Positions 1 to 5,861 are shown, counted from the first letter of the stretch. The stretch: 6,811 bases of DNA from Halobacteria archaeon (GCA_013041945.1 JABDRC010000091.1:1-6811), one strand, 5' to 3'. Notes: a model not told the origin generated them from the sequence alone. Numbers and translations: made by a program.

Positions 1-62
1 CGCTTGGCATCCTGGGCCCCTTTGCGGTGTTGTATGTTGGCCCATTTACTGTGTCCTGCCAT
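1..62 (-). CDS. yebC: YebC/PmpR family regulator, N-terminal 20 codons only
   Basis: The minus strand from 62 to the window edge reads MAGHSKWANIQHRKGAQD and continues in frame. This is the near-invariant start of the YebC/PmpR/TACO1 family, whose members begin MAGHSKW-NI-HRK. The family acts in the cytoplasm; members have been described as DNA-binding regulators and, more recently, as ribosome-associated factors easing translation of difficult proline-rich stretches. Only the start of the N-terminal domain is visible; family members are usually about 240-250 residues, so the rest lies left of the window. An AGGGA lies 9 bases before the ATG and could serve as ribosome-binding site. In gammaproteobacteria yebC commonly lies between aspS and ruvC, and here it is the third gene downstream in the aspS block, which supports the call. 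A plus-strand hydrophobic open frame over the same bases is its antisense shadow. Confidence 0.93.
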   Translation of the reverse strand, partial: MAGHSKWANIQHRKGAQDAK

Positions 63-91
63 GTCCTGATGTCCCTGTTCAACGCACTGCA

Positions 92-108
92 GGCAGTTTA
101 ACACTGCC
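92..108 (-). other. Short perfect hairpin in the hydrolase-yebC spacer
   Basis: GGCAGT at 92-97 and ACTGCC at 103-108 form a perfect 6-bp stem with a 5-base loop. There is no T-run on either side, so it is not a convincing intrinsic terminator. It lies in the 76-base gap between the hydrolase stop and the yebC start and would be in the yebC leader if transcription starts at the -10-like site at 119-124. Its function is unknown. Confidence 0.4.
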
Positions 109-118
109 GGGAAGCCGA

Positions 119-124
119 GTTATA
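119..124 (-). promoter_or_regulatory. Possible -10 element for yebC
   Basis: On the minus strand the hexamer is TATAAC, a 5 of 6 match to the sigma-70 -10 consensus, placed about 57 bases before the yebC ATG. It lies just after the hydrolase stop. I find no good -35 hexamer at 16-18 bases, so this is a weak call resting on the -10 alone. If real, yebC would have its own promoter rather than relying on read-through from the hydrolase gene. Confidence 0.25.
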
Positions 125-138
125 GCCACGTATTGCGG

Positions 139-768
139 TCATGTGCTACCGGAAAAACGCCCGTCGTGCAGAAACCGGCAGGTCGCCCGCGCCACCGCAT
201 GCGAAACCATCAGGCCCGTATGCGTGGTATGGATGTGCAGCGTATCCGTGCAGCCGGCCAGCCGCGTCTCGGCCACCGTGACGGTGCCGTCATTGGGGCC
301 GGTGAGACCACCCAGGGCATGGCCGACGCCGACCGGGCGGGTGCCGGCGATGATGCCGAGTTGCTGCTGGCCGCGCCAGTCGCCGCCGCCCCAGGCCAGA
401 CGGTCCTCTGCACCGCGCCCGACCAGCCAGCGTGACAGCTCTCGCCGGTACAGGCGCCGGGCCACCACGCTGCCGTTCACGGGGCTGCCCAGCAGGACCA
501 CGCGGCCGTCGATCAGTGCCGGCTCATCCTGCAGGGCCTGCAGGATCACCAGGCCGCCCAGGCTGTGCCCGACCAGGTGCACAGGTCCGGGCGGTTGCTG
601 GCGGACAGTCTGCGCCAGTGCCTGTGCATTGGCGTGAATGGTTTTGCGCAGGGAGTGATAATTGAACAGCTTCGGCTGTAACGCACAGTGCTTCAGGCGC
701 TGTGCCAGCGGCCACATCACCAGGCTGGTCATCCACAGGCCGTGGACAAGAATGACACTATCCGCCAT
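139..768 (-). CDS. Small alpha/beta-hydrolase (lipase/esterase-like)
   Basis: A 209-residue predicted cytoplasmic hydrolase with no signal peptide. It begins with the strand and oxyanion-loop motif VILVHGLW (residues 5-12). The nucleophile elbow GHSLGG gives the likely catalytic Ser69. An aspartate in GPNDGTVTV (Asp160) and a histidine in HTGLMVS (His183) are the probable other triad members, in the expected order. The HTG segment followed by a FLHDGRF-like tail resembles a proteobacterial family of short lipase/PGAP1-like hydrolases; the substrate cannot be told. The ATG at 768 puts VILVHG right at the N-terminus as in relatives, but the Shine-Dalgarno is weak. It lies after aspS on the same strand but behind a strong terminator, so it is probably expressed weakly or from a promoter overlapping that terminator. 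It sits between aspS and yebC, where nudB or nothing is more usual. Family call is firm, biochemical role unknown. Confidence 0.9.
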   Translation of the reverse strand: MADSVILVHGLWMTSLVMWPLAQRLKHCALQPKLFNYHSLRKTIHANAQALAQTVRQQPPGPVHLVGHSLGGLVILQALQDEPALIDGRVVLLGSPVNGSVVARRLYRRELSRWLVGRGAEDRLAWGGGDWRGQQQLGIIAGTRPVGVGHALGGLTGPNDGTVTVAETRLAGCTDTLHIHTTHTGLMVSHAVARATCRFLHDGRFSGST

Positions 769-801
769 GCCGGGTCCGATTCATCACCAATTCAGATCGT
801 T

Positions 802-830
802 AAAAAAACTTGCCACGGAATCCGTGGCAA
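802..830 (-). terminator. Intrinsic terminator after aspS
   Basis: A near-perfect palindrome (TTGCCACGGA at 810-819, TCCGTGGCAA at 821-830) is followed on the minus strand by GT6-7 (A7 at 802-808 on the plus strand). A stable stem directly followed by a U-run, 55 bases after the aspS stop and before the hydrolase start, is a standard rho-independent terminator for minus-strand transcription. On the plus strand the stem is followed by ATATTTT, so some bidirectional activity is possible, although no plus-strand gene ends here. Confidence 0.85.
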
Positions 831-837
831 ATATTTT

Positions 838-854
838 GGTGCGCGTAGCGCACC
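838..854. repeat. GC-rich perfect hairpin (GGTGCGC/GCGCACC), REP-like
   Basis: GGTGCGC (838-844) and GCGCACC (848-854) form a perfect 7-bp stem with a 3-base loop, 7 bases from the terminator stem. The aspS transcript would meet this hairpin first and the terminator hairpin second. Similar GGTGCGC...GCGCACC hairpins occur as dispersed extragenic palindromes in some GC-rich proteobacterial genomes, as far as I recall. Only one copy is visible here, so repeat status is inference; it may simply protect the 3' end of the mRNA. Confidence 0.45.
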
Positions 855-884
855 CTGCAAACGTTGCGAGGTGGCTACCGGGTA

Positions 885-2666
885 TCAGGACTCCACACCG
901 GGCGGCTTGTGCAGGTGGATGCCCAGTTCGATCAGCTGGCCGGTGTCCACGGGCGACGGTGCGGAGGTCAGCGGGCAGGCGGCGGTCTGGGTCTTCGGGA
1001 AGGCCATCACTTCGCGGATCGAGGCAGCGCCGGTCATCAACATCACCAGCCGGTCGAGACCGAAGGCGATGCCGCCGTGCGGCGGGCAGCCGTACTTGAG
1101 TGCGTCCAGCAGGAAGCCGAACTTGTTGCGCGCCTCGTCCTCCTCGATACCCAGCAGCTTCAGCACGGCCTGCTGCATGTCCGTGTGGTGGATACGGATG
1201 GAGCCACCGCCCAGCTCGGTGCCGTTCAGCACCATGTCATAGGCACGCGAAAGCGTTCCGCCCGGATCATCGGCGAGTTGTGCCGCATCATCGGTATTGG
1301 GCGCCGTGAACGGGTGGTGCAGGGCCATCCAGCGGCCGGACTTCTCGTCGCGCTCGAACATCGGGAAGTCCACGATCCATAGCGGTTTCCAGTCACCCGC
1401 GAGCATATCCCGGTCATGCCCGAGCCGGACACGCAGCGCACCCAGCGACTCGTTGACCACCCGGACCCGGTCGGCCCCGAAGAACACCAGGTCGCCGTCC
1501 TCGAGTGCGGTGCGCTCGACGATGGCGCTGATGACAGCGTCCGGCAGGAACTTGAGGATTGGCGATTGCAGGCCGTCGCGGCCCGCGGCCACCTCGTTCG
1601 CCTTGATATAGGCCAGGCCCCTGGCGCCGTACTTGCCGACATATTTCGTGTAGTCGTCGATCTCCTTGCGGCTGAGCCCGCCGCCGCCCGGTACGCGCAG
1701 CGCGGCCACGCGCCCGCCCGGGTCCTGCGCCGGCCCGGAAAAGACCTTGAATTCGACGTCCTGCATGACGTCGCCGAGGTCGACCAGTTCCAGCGGTATG
1801 CGCAGGTCCGGCCGGTCCGTACCGAAGCGCTGCATGGCCTCGGCATAGGACATATGCGGAAACGGGTCCGGCAGCGACACGCCGAGGATGTCACGGAACA
1901 GCTCGCGCACCATGGTTTCCGTGACCGACATGATCTGCCCTTCCGACATGAACGAGGTCTCGATATCCAGCTGGGTGAATTCCGGCTGACGGTCGGCGCG
2001 CAGGTCCTCGTCGCGGAAACAGCGCGCGATCTGGTAGTAGCGGTCCATGCCGCTCATCATCAACAACTGCTTGAACAGCTGCGGTGACTGCGGCAGGGCG
2101 AAGAATTCCCCCGGGTGGGTGCGGCTGGGCACCAGGTAATCGCGTGCACCTTCCGGCGTCGAGCGCGTCAGCACCGGCGTTTCGACGTCGATGAAGCCCT
2201 GGCCGTCGAGAAAGGTGCGCATGGCATGGGTGATACGCGCGCGCAGCCGGATCTTTTCCTGCATCTCCGGACGGCGCAGGTCGATGTAGCGGAAACGCAG
2301 TCGTGTCTCCTCGCCGATATCGGTGTCTTCCAGCTGGAACGGCGGCGTCTCGGCCGTGTTCAGCACGGTCAGTTCCAGGCCCAGCACCTCGACCTCGCCG
2401 GTTTTCATGTCCGGATTCTCCGTACCGGGCGGACGGCGGCGCACACGGCCCCTGACCTGCAGGACAAACTCGTTACGGATGCGCTCCGCCGTGGCGAAGG
2501 TCTCTTCCGTGTCCGGGTCGAAGACCACCTGCAGCAACCCCTTGTGATCGCGCAGGTCAACGAAGATCACGCCGCCATGATCGCGGCGGCGGTGTACCCA
2601 GCCGCACAGGGTCACGTGCTGGTCGAGATGGTCGGTGGTCACATCGCCGCAATAAAGGCTGCGCAT
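885..2666 (-). CDS. aspS: Aspartyl-tRNA synthetase, predicted non-discriminating
   Basis: A 593-residue class II synthetase of bacterial AspRS type (about 590 residues is usual); complete. It attaches aspartate to tRNA-Asp in the cytoplasm. An OB-fold anticodon-binding domain occupies about 1-105 (CGWVHRRRDHGG at 21-32). The catalytic core starts near 140. Motif 1 is around 143-166, motif 2 is FRDEDLRADRQPEF at 217-230 (Arg218), and motif 3 is GIAFGLDRL at 532-540 (Arg539). The bacterial GAD insertion falls at roughly 290-415. His30 and Gly81 align with the His31/Gly82-83 pair that makes Pseudomonas aeruginosa AspRS non-discriminating, whereas E. coli has Leu30. I therefore infer that it also makes Asp-tRNA-Asn for conversion by GatCAB. 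The gene lies 48 bases after the FmdB-like gene and is probably cotranscribed with it; the Shine-Dalgarno (GGAAA) is modest. Transcription ends at the 830-802 terminator. Confidence 0.98.
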   Translation of the reverse strand: MRSLYCGDVTTDHLDQHVTLCGWVHRRRDHGGVIFVDLRDHKGLLQVVFDPDTEETFATAERIRNEFVLQVRGRVRRRPPGTENPDMKTGEVEVLGLELTVLNTAETPPFQLEDTDIGEETRLRFRYIDLRRPEMQEKIRLRARITHAMRTFLDGQGFIDVETPVLTRSTPEGARDYLVPSRTHPGEFFALPQSPQLFKQLLMMSGMDRYYQIARCFRDEDLRADRQPEFTQLDIETSFMSEGQIMSVTETMVRELFRDILGVSLPDPFPHMSYAEAMQRFGTDRPDLRIPLELVDLGDVMQDVEFKVFSGPAQDPGGRVAALRVPGGGGLSRKEIDDYTKYVGKYGARGLAYIKANEVAAGRDGLQSPILKFLPDAVISAIVERTALEDGDLVFFGADRVRVVNESLGALRVRLGHDRDMLAGDWKPLWIVDFPMFERDEKSGRWMALHHPFTAPNTDDAAQLADDPGGTLSRAYDMVLNGTELGGGSIRIHHTDMQQAVLKLLGIEEDEARNKFGFLLDALKYGCPPHGGIAFGLDRLVMLMTGAASIREVMAFPKTQTAACPLTSAPSPVDTGQLIELGIHLHKPPGVES

Positions 2667-2714
2667 AATTCAGTTTCCGGTTGCAGTTGGAATATCAGTG
2701 TCGGTGTCGGCCGG

Positions 2715-3017
2715 TCAGCCGGAGTCACCCGTTTTTTTCGGCTTCGAGGTACTGCCCGACGCCGCCTTCGCGTCAGCACCCTTGCCGGCCTTCTTGTCGC
2801 CCTTCTTGTCGCCCTGGTCAACATTTTTCTTGTTGCCGGTCTTGAAGTCGGTCTCGTACCAGCCGCCGCCCTTGAGGCGAAAGGCCGCCGCCGATACCAG
2901 TTTCTTCAGGGCCGGCTTGTGGCAGGCCGGGCACTCGCTCAGCGGTGCGTCGCTGATGCGCTGCAGGGTTTCGAAGACGTGTCCGCATTCTCCGCATTCA
3001 TACTCGTAGATCGGCAT
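2715..3017 (-). CDS. FmdB-type zinc-ribbon protein
   Basis: A 100-residue small cytoplasmic protein beginning MPIYEYECGECG, the hallmark of the FmdB/CxxC_CxxC_SSSS family. Cys8/Cys11 and Cys29/Cys32 form two CxxC knuckles expected to bind one zinc ion. Residues 37-58 hold the conserved KKLVS...FRLKGGGWYETDF segment. The remaining 40 or so residues are a Lys/Gly/Ala/Ser-rich, probably disordered tail. The molecular function of the family is not established; fmdB was proposed as a regulator in formamidase operons, and the gene is often found next to aspS. I chose the ATG at 3017 over longer in-frame starts because the family begins at MPIYEY and because the upstream ATG at 3053 would fall inside the TATAAT promoter. 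Shine-Dalgarno is poor. The gene is predicted first in an operon with aspS. Confidence 0.92.
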   Translation of the reverse strand: MPIYEYECGECGHVFETLQRISDAPLSECPACHKPALKKLVSAAAFRLKGGGWYETDFKTGNKKNVDQGDKKGDKKAGKGADAKAASGSTSKPKKTGDSG

Positions 3018-3051
3018 ACCGGAAGTACCAGGCAGTGGGGAAAAAGAGCGC

Positions 3052-3079
3052 ATTATACAGGCCCGGCGCGCCATGATAA
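3052..3079 (-). promoter_or_regulatory. Sigma-70 promoter for the fmdB-like/aspS operon
   Basis: On the minus strand a perfect TATAAT (3057-3052) lies 16 bases after TTATCA (3079-3074, 4 of 6 to TTGACA). Transcription would start near 3045, giving a leader of about 28 bases before the ATG at 3017. No comparable second promoter appears in the 48-base gap before aspS, so this probably drives both genes. Confidence 0.7.
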
Positions 3080-3150
3080 CAGCCGTAACAGTACCGGTAG
3101 TGCGGATATTCTGTGACAATACGCCTGGTCATCCGCAATCGATCCCGTCC

Positions 3151-4953
3151 ATGCGCACACGTCCCACCCACATGCCCGGCACGGCCGGCAGCGACATCCG
3201 CACCCTGCGGGCGCTGGCGCCGTTCCTGTGGGACTACCGCGGCCGCGTGCTGCTGGCGCTGTCCTGCCTGGTGCTGGCCAAGGTGGCCAACGTGGGTATC
3301 CCGCTGGTACTGAAGGACATCGTCGACCACCTGGATGTCGACGAGTCCTCCCTGCTGGTGCTACCGCTCGCGCTGTTGCTCATGTACGGCTGCCTGCGGC
3401 TTGCCAGCTCGCTGTTCACCGAACTGAGGGACTCGGTGTTCGCCAGGGTGCGGCACGGGGCGATGCGCAAGGTATCGCTGCGGGTGCTCGAACACCTGCA
3501 TCGGCTGTCCCTGCGCTTTCACCTGGAGCGCAAGACCGGCGGGCTGTCGCGTGACATCGACCGCGGCACCCGCAGTGTCAGCTCGCTGATGAACTACATG
3601 GTGTTCAGCATCCTGCCCACGCTGGTGGAGATCCTGATGATCGCCGGCATCCTGCTGACACGCTACGAAGTATGGTTCGCGGTGGTTACGTTCGTCTCTG
3701 TCATTGTCTACATCGTATTCACCATGGTGATCACGGAGTGGCGCATGAAATACCGCGTGACCATGAATGCCTTCGACTCGAAGGCCAACACGCAGGCGAT
3801 CGACAGCCTGCTGAACTACGAAACCGTCAAGTATTTCGGCAACGAGCACTACGAACTGCGGCGCTACGACGACAGCCTGCAGGGCTGGGAAGCCGCGGCG
3901 GTGAAGAGCCAGACATCGCTGTCGGCGCTGAATGTCGGCCAGGCCGCGATCATTGCCATCGGTGTCACACTGATCATGATCCTGGCCGCGCAGGGCGTGG
4001 TCGACGGCACCATGACACTCGGTGACCTGGTGCTGGTCAACGCCTTCCTGCTGCAGCTGTTCATACCGCTCAACTTTCTCGGCATCGTCTACAGCCAGCT
4101 CAAGCACTCGCTTGCCGACATGTCTCTGATGTTCGACGTCCTCAACCGCGATCCGGAAATTGCCGACCGGGCGGGCGTACCCGACCTCGAGCCGGGTAAT
4201 GCCGGGATACGCTTCGAGCACGTATCATTTGCCTACGAGCCGGACCGCCCTATCCTGCACGACATCTCATTCACCATCCGCCCCGGCGAGAAGGTCGCCG
4301 TGGTCGGCCCGAGCGGCGCCGGCAAGTCCACGCTGGCACGGCTGCTGTTCCGCTTTTACGACATCCCGGCCGGGCGCATCCTGATCAATGACCAGGACAT
4401 CAGCCAGGTCACGCAGGACAGCCTGCGGCGCGCCATCGGCATCGTGCCGCAGGACACCGTGCTGTTCAACGAGTCCCTGCTGTACAACATCGCCTACGCG
4501 CGGCCCGACGCGACACAGGCAGAGATCGAGCAGGCGGCGAGGCTGGCGAACATCCACGGCTTCATCGCCGGCCTGCCGGAAGGCTACGCCACCGTGGTCG
4601 GCGAGCGCGGCCTGAAACTCTCGGGTGGCGAGAAGCAGCGCGTGGCGATTGCACGCGCCATTCTTAAGGACCCGCGTATCCTGGTATTCGACGAGGCCAC
4701 CTCCAGCCTCGATTCCCGTTCCGAGCAGGTCATCCTGGAGGCACTGCGCGAGGCGGCCGCGCACCACACCAGCCTGGTCATCGCGCACCGCCTGTCGACC
4801 ATCGTGGATGCCGATAGCATCCTGGTCATGGAAAACGGGCGGATCGTCGAGTCCGGTATGCACCAGTCCCTGCTGGAGCAGCAGGGCACCTATGCGCGGT
4901 TATGGGCGCTGCAGCAGGAAGAACGGAAGCTCGAACATAACGCGGAGAAATAG
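3151..4953 (+). CDS. Atm1/HMT1-type ABC half-transporter (fused permease-ATPase)
   Basis: A 600-residue inner-membrane exporter that should homodimerise. Six transmembrane helices lie in the first 330 residues (clear hydrophobic spans near 33-53, 69-90, 148-198 and 255-320). The nucleotide-binding domain has Walker A GPSGAGKST (386-394), signature LSGGEKQR (490-497), Walker B ILVFDE (510-515, Glu515 the likely catalytic base) and the switch His546 in AHRLST. NYETVKYFGNE (222-232) and PLNFLG (306-311) are hallmarks of the Atm1/ABCB7/HMT1 branch, whose members export glutathione-linked compounds: sulfur species for cytosolic Fe-S proteins in mitochondria, heavy-metal-glutathione conjugates in bacteria. 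I infer a glutathione-derivative substrate. The frame is open back to an ATG at 3073, but homology begins near residue 15 here, so the ATG at 3151 (or 3172) is likelier; neither has a good Shine-Dalgarno. It is divergent from the fmdB-like gene and appears monocistronic. Confidence 0.93.
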   Translation: MRTRPTHMPGTAGSDIRTLRALAPFLWDYRGRVLLALSCLVLAKVANVGIPLVLKDIVDHLDVDESSLLVLPLALLLMYGCLRLASSLFTELRDSVFARVRHGAMRKVSLRVLEHLHRLSLRFHLERKTGGLSRDIDRGTRSVSSLMNYMVFSILPTLVEILMIAGILLTRYEVWFAVVTFVSVIVYIVFTMVITEWRMKYRVTMNAFDSKANTQAIDSLLNYETVKYFGNEHYELRRYDDSLQGWEAAAVKSQTSLSALNVGQAAIIAIGVTLIMILAAQGVVDGTMTLGDLVLVNAFLLQLFIPLNFLGIVYSQLKHSLADMSLMFDVLNRDPEIADRAGVPDLEPGNAGIRFEHVSFAYEPDRPILHDISFTIRPGEKVAVVGPSGAGKSTLARLLFRFYDIPAGRILINDQDISQVTQDSLRRAIGIVPQDTVLFNESLLYNIAYARPDATQAEIEQAARLANIHGFIAGLPEGYATVVGERGLKLSGGEKQRVAIARAILKDPRILVFDEATSSLDSRSEQVILEALREAAAHHTSLVIAHRLSTIVDADSILVMENGRIVESGMHQSLLEQQGTYARLWALQQEERKLEHNAEK

Positions 4954-5099
4954 TCCGTGCACCACGCATGGTGCTGGTGCCGGGGGTACCCGGGTGCCGC
5001 AGAGTACCCGGAAGCGCGTGACCAGATTTACCCGCGGCCGACAGGGAGTTACCCGTGCCGCGAGCGGGCAGGATGCCCGCAGCGACCCTTCATGCCGGC
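4954..5099. repeat. Non-coding spacer with short hairpins and four imperfect TACCCG units
   Basis: The gap between the ABC transporter stop and the next terminator has no gene I can support. It holds a perfect 6-bp hairpin 5 bases after the stop (GCACCA 4959-4964, TGGTGC 4969-4974) and another (GCGGGC 5064-5069, GCCCGC 5075-5080); neither has a T-run, so plus-strand termination may be factor-dependent. Between them TACCCG occurs at 4987, 5005, 5029 and 5050, heading units of 18, 24 and 21 bases that each end in AG. The units are too divergent for a CRISPR or a well-formed tandem repeat. Confidence 0.45.
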
Positions 5100-5126
5100 A
5101 AAAAAGAACCCGCCATGCGGCGGGTC
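5100..5126 (-). terminator. Intrinsic terminator of the outer-membrane protein gene
   Basis: On the minus strand ACCCGCC (5126-5120), a 4-base GCAT loop and GGCGGGT (5115-5109) are followed by TCTTTTTTT. A 7-bp GC-rich stem with a U-run begins 26 bases after the stop codon of the minus-strand gene. On the plus strand it is followed only by CCCGATTT, so it is probably not an efficient terminator for the convergent ABC transporter gene. Confidence 0.85.
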
Positions 5127-5152
5127 CCGATTTGCGTCGATTGCCCGGTGGA

Positions 5153-5764
5153 TCAGAGCTTCAGGCGAATGCCCAGGAAGACACCGGCCTCTTCGGTTTC
5201 ATCGAAGTAATTGACATTGCCGCTGAAGTGGAATTTCTTCTTCAGCTTGATCACGGTACCGACCTCGAAACCGATGTCCTCGTCATCGGCGACGCCCATC
5301 GCCGAAGTCAGGTTCATGTGCCGGAACGATGCGGTCGCATTCAGCTCGGCCTTCTTGGTGATCATGCCGCGCACCCCCAGGTCGACCTGGTAGCCTTCAT
5401 CTGCCTCGGTCGGGATACCGCCCGAGTATTCCCGGTCGACATAACTGACAACACCAAGCACATCGATGTTATCGGTCACCGGCATATGGCCACCCATGCC
5501 GATATTGAACTGGTCTACGTCGATGTCGGAGACGACAGCTGCCGCATCAACAAACAGGCGGGAATATCCCAGCTTGAGGAAAATATGTTCCGTTGCGCCA
5601 AAGGATATATTGACCTCGGCACCGTTGCCGTCATATTTATCGGCATCAAAATGGACATAGCCGATCTCGGCATAGGTATAAGACGGGCCTTTTGCGAATG
5701 CGTGCTGTGAAGCCAGCGCCAGCCCCGCTGCAGAGACAATGGCAATCAAATGCTTGGTATTCAT
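5153..5764 (-). CDS. Secreted outer-membrane beta-barrel protein, about 10 strands
   Basis: A 203-residue precursor. Residues 1-24 form a signal peptide: Lys4, a hydrophobic core at 6-18, and AFA before the predicted cut at 24/25. The mature 179 residues consist almost wholly of alternating polar/hydrophobic strands with short turns and acidic loops, for example 28-40, 46-58, 61-73, 83-97, 99-114, 123-136, 138-152, 163-175, 177-189 and 192-203. This suggests a small outer-membrane barrel of OmpA-like/OMP_b-brl type, with eight to ten strands and no periplasmic domain. The last residue is Leu rather than the usual Phe or Trp of the BAM signal. The ATG at 5764 was chosen because a strong AGGAGGGG lies 6 bases before it and the signal peptide starts there; the frame is open to 5908. 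Role unknown: pore, adhesin or envelope stabiliser. AT content seems higher than in its neighbours. It is transcribed alone and ends at the 5126-5100 terminator. Confidence 0.85.
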   Translation of the reverse strand: MNTKHLIAIVSAAGLALASQHAFAKGPSYTYAEIGYVHFDADKYDGNGAEVNISFGATEHIFLKLGYSRLFVDAAAVVSDIDVDQFNIGMGGHMPVTDNIDVLGVVSYVDREYSGGIPTEADEGYQVDLGVRGMITKKAELNATASFRHMNLTSAMGVADDEDIGFEVGTVIKLKKKFHFSGNVNYFDETEEAGVFLGIRLKL

Positions 5765-5766
5765 GA

Positions 5767-5830
5767 ATCCCCTCCTGATTGTTGATGACCACCTGTGTCC
5801 GGCGGGTACTGCTGCGATCAGGGAGGGGAT
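5767..5830 (-). promoter_or_regulatory. Shine-Dalgarno and complementary leader segment (possible SD-masking hairpin)
   Basis: The ribosome-binding segment on the minus strand is ATCAGGAGGGGAT (5779-5767), a strong Shine-Dalgarno. Upstream in the same strand is ATCCCCTCCCTGAT (5830-5817). The two pair over 13 base pairs with one bulged C, separated by a 37-base loop. In an RNA containing both arms the ribosome-binding site would be hidden. The predicted promoter at 5857-5829 would start transcription near 5822 and keep only the inner part of the upstream arm, so the full hairpin needs a start site further upstream. The complementarity is visible; the regulatory role is inference. Confidence 0.55.
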
Positions 5831-5857
5831 ACTATGTAATGGCGGGTCGCTGCACAA
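5829..5857 (-). promoter_or_regulatory. Candidate sigma-70 promoter for the outer-membrane protein gene
   Basis: On the minus strand TTGTGC (5857-5852) and TAGTAT (5834-5829, 4 of 6) are separated by 17 bases. The spacing is ideal but the hexamers are weak. It lies about 65 bases upstream of the ATG and is the best pair I can find in this interval. Confidence 0.4.
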
Positions 5858-5861
5858 GTAC

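Noticed and set aside
3..101. Plus-strand hydrophobic frame that looks like the C-terminus of a membrane protein
   Set aside because: The opposite strand of the same bases encodes the unmistakable start of YebC, so this frame is its antisense shadow.
1416..2087. Plus-strand frame of 223 codons inside aspS
   Set aside because: It is antisense to the catalytic and GAD regions of AspRS, with no recognisable domains.
3065..3099. Palindromes GGCGCGCC and TACCGGTA between the divergent genes as operators
   Set aside because: Short GC-rich palindromes of 8 bases are common by chance, and neither is placed convincingly relative to the TATAAT promoter.
2115..3116. Long plus-strand frame of 333 codons opposite aspS and the zinc-ribbon gene
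   Set aside because: Both minus-strand proteins are clearly recognisable over this stretch. Long antisense frames are expected in GC-rich coding DNA.
3018..3119. 34-codon N-terminal extension of the zinc-ribbon protein
   Set aside because: It crosses the TATAAT promoter, and the family begins at MPIYEY.
3361..4221. Minus-strand frame of 286 codons opposite the ABC transporter
   Set aside because: His/Gln/Asp-rich translation typical of an antisense shadow; the plus strand carries intact transporter motifs.
4987..5055. CRISPR array
   Set aside because: Only a six-base core is shared, units are 18-24 bases, spacers are absent and no cas gene is nearby.
4957..5214. 85-codon plus-strand frame with repeated Tyr-Pro pairs after the ABC transporter
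   Set aside because: It runs through the minus-strand terminator and into the barrel-protein gene, has no ribosome-binding site and resembles no family I know. Kept only as a repeat observation.
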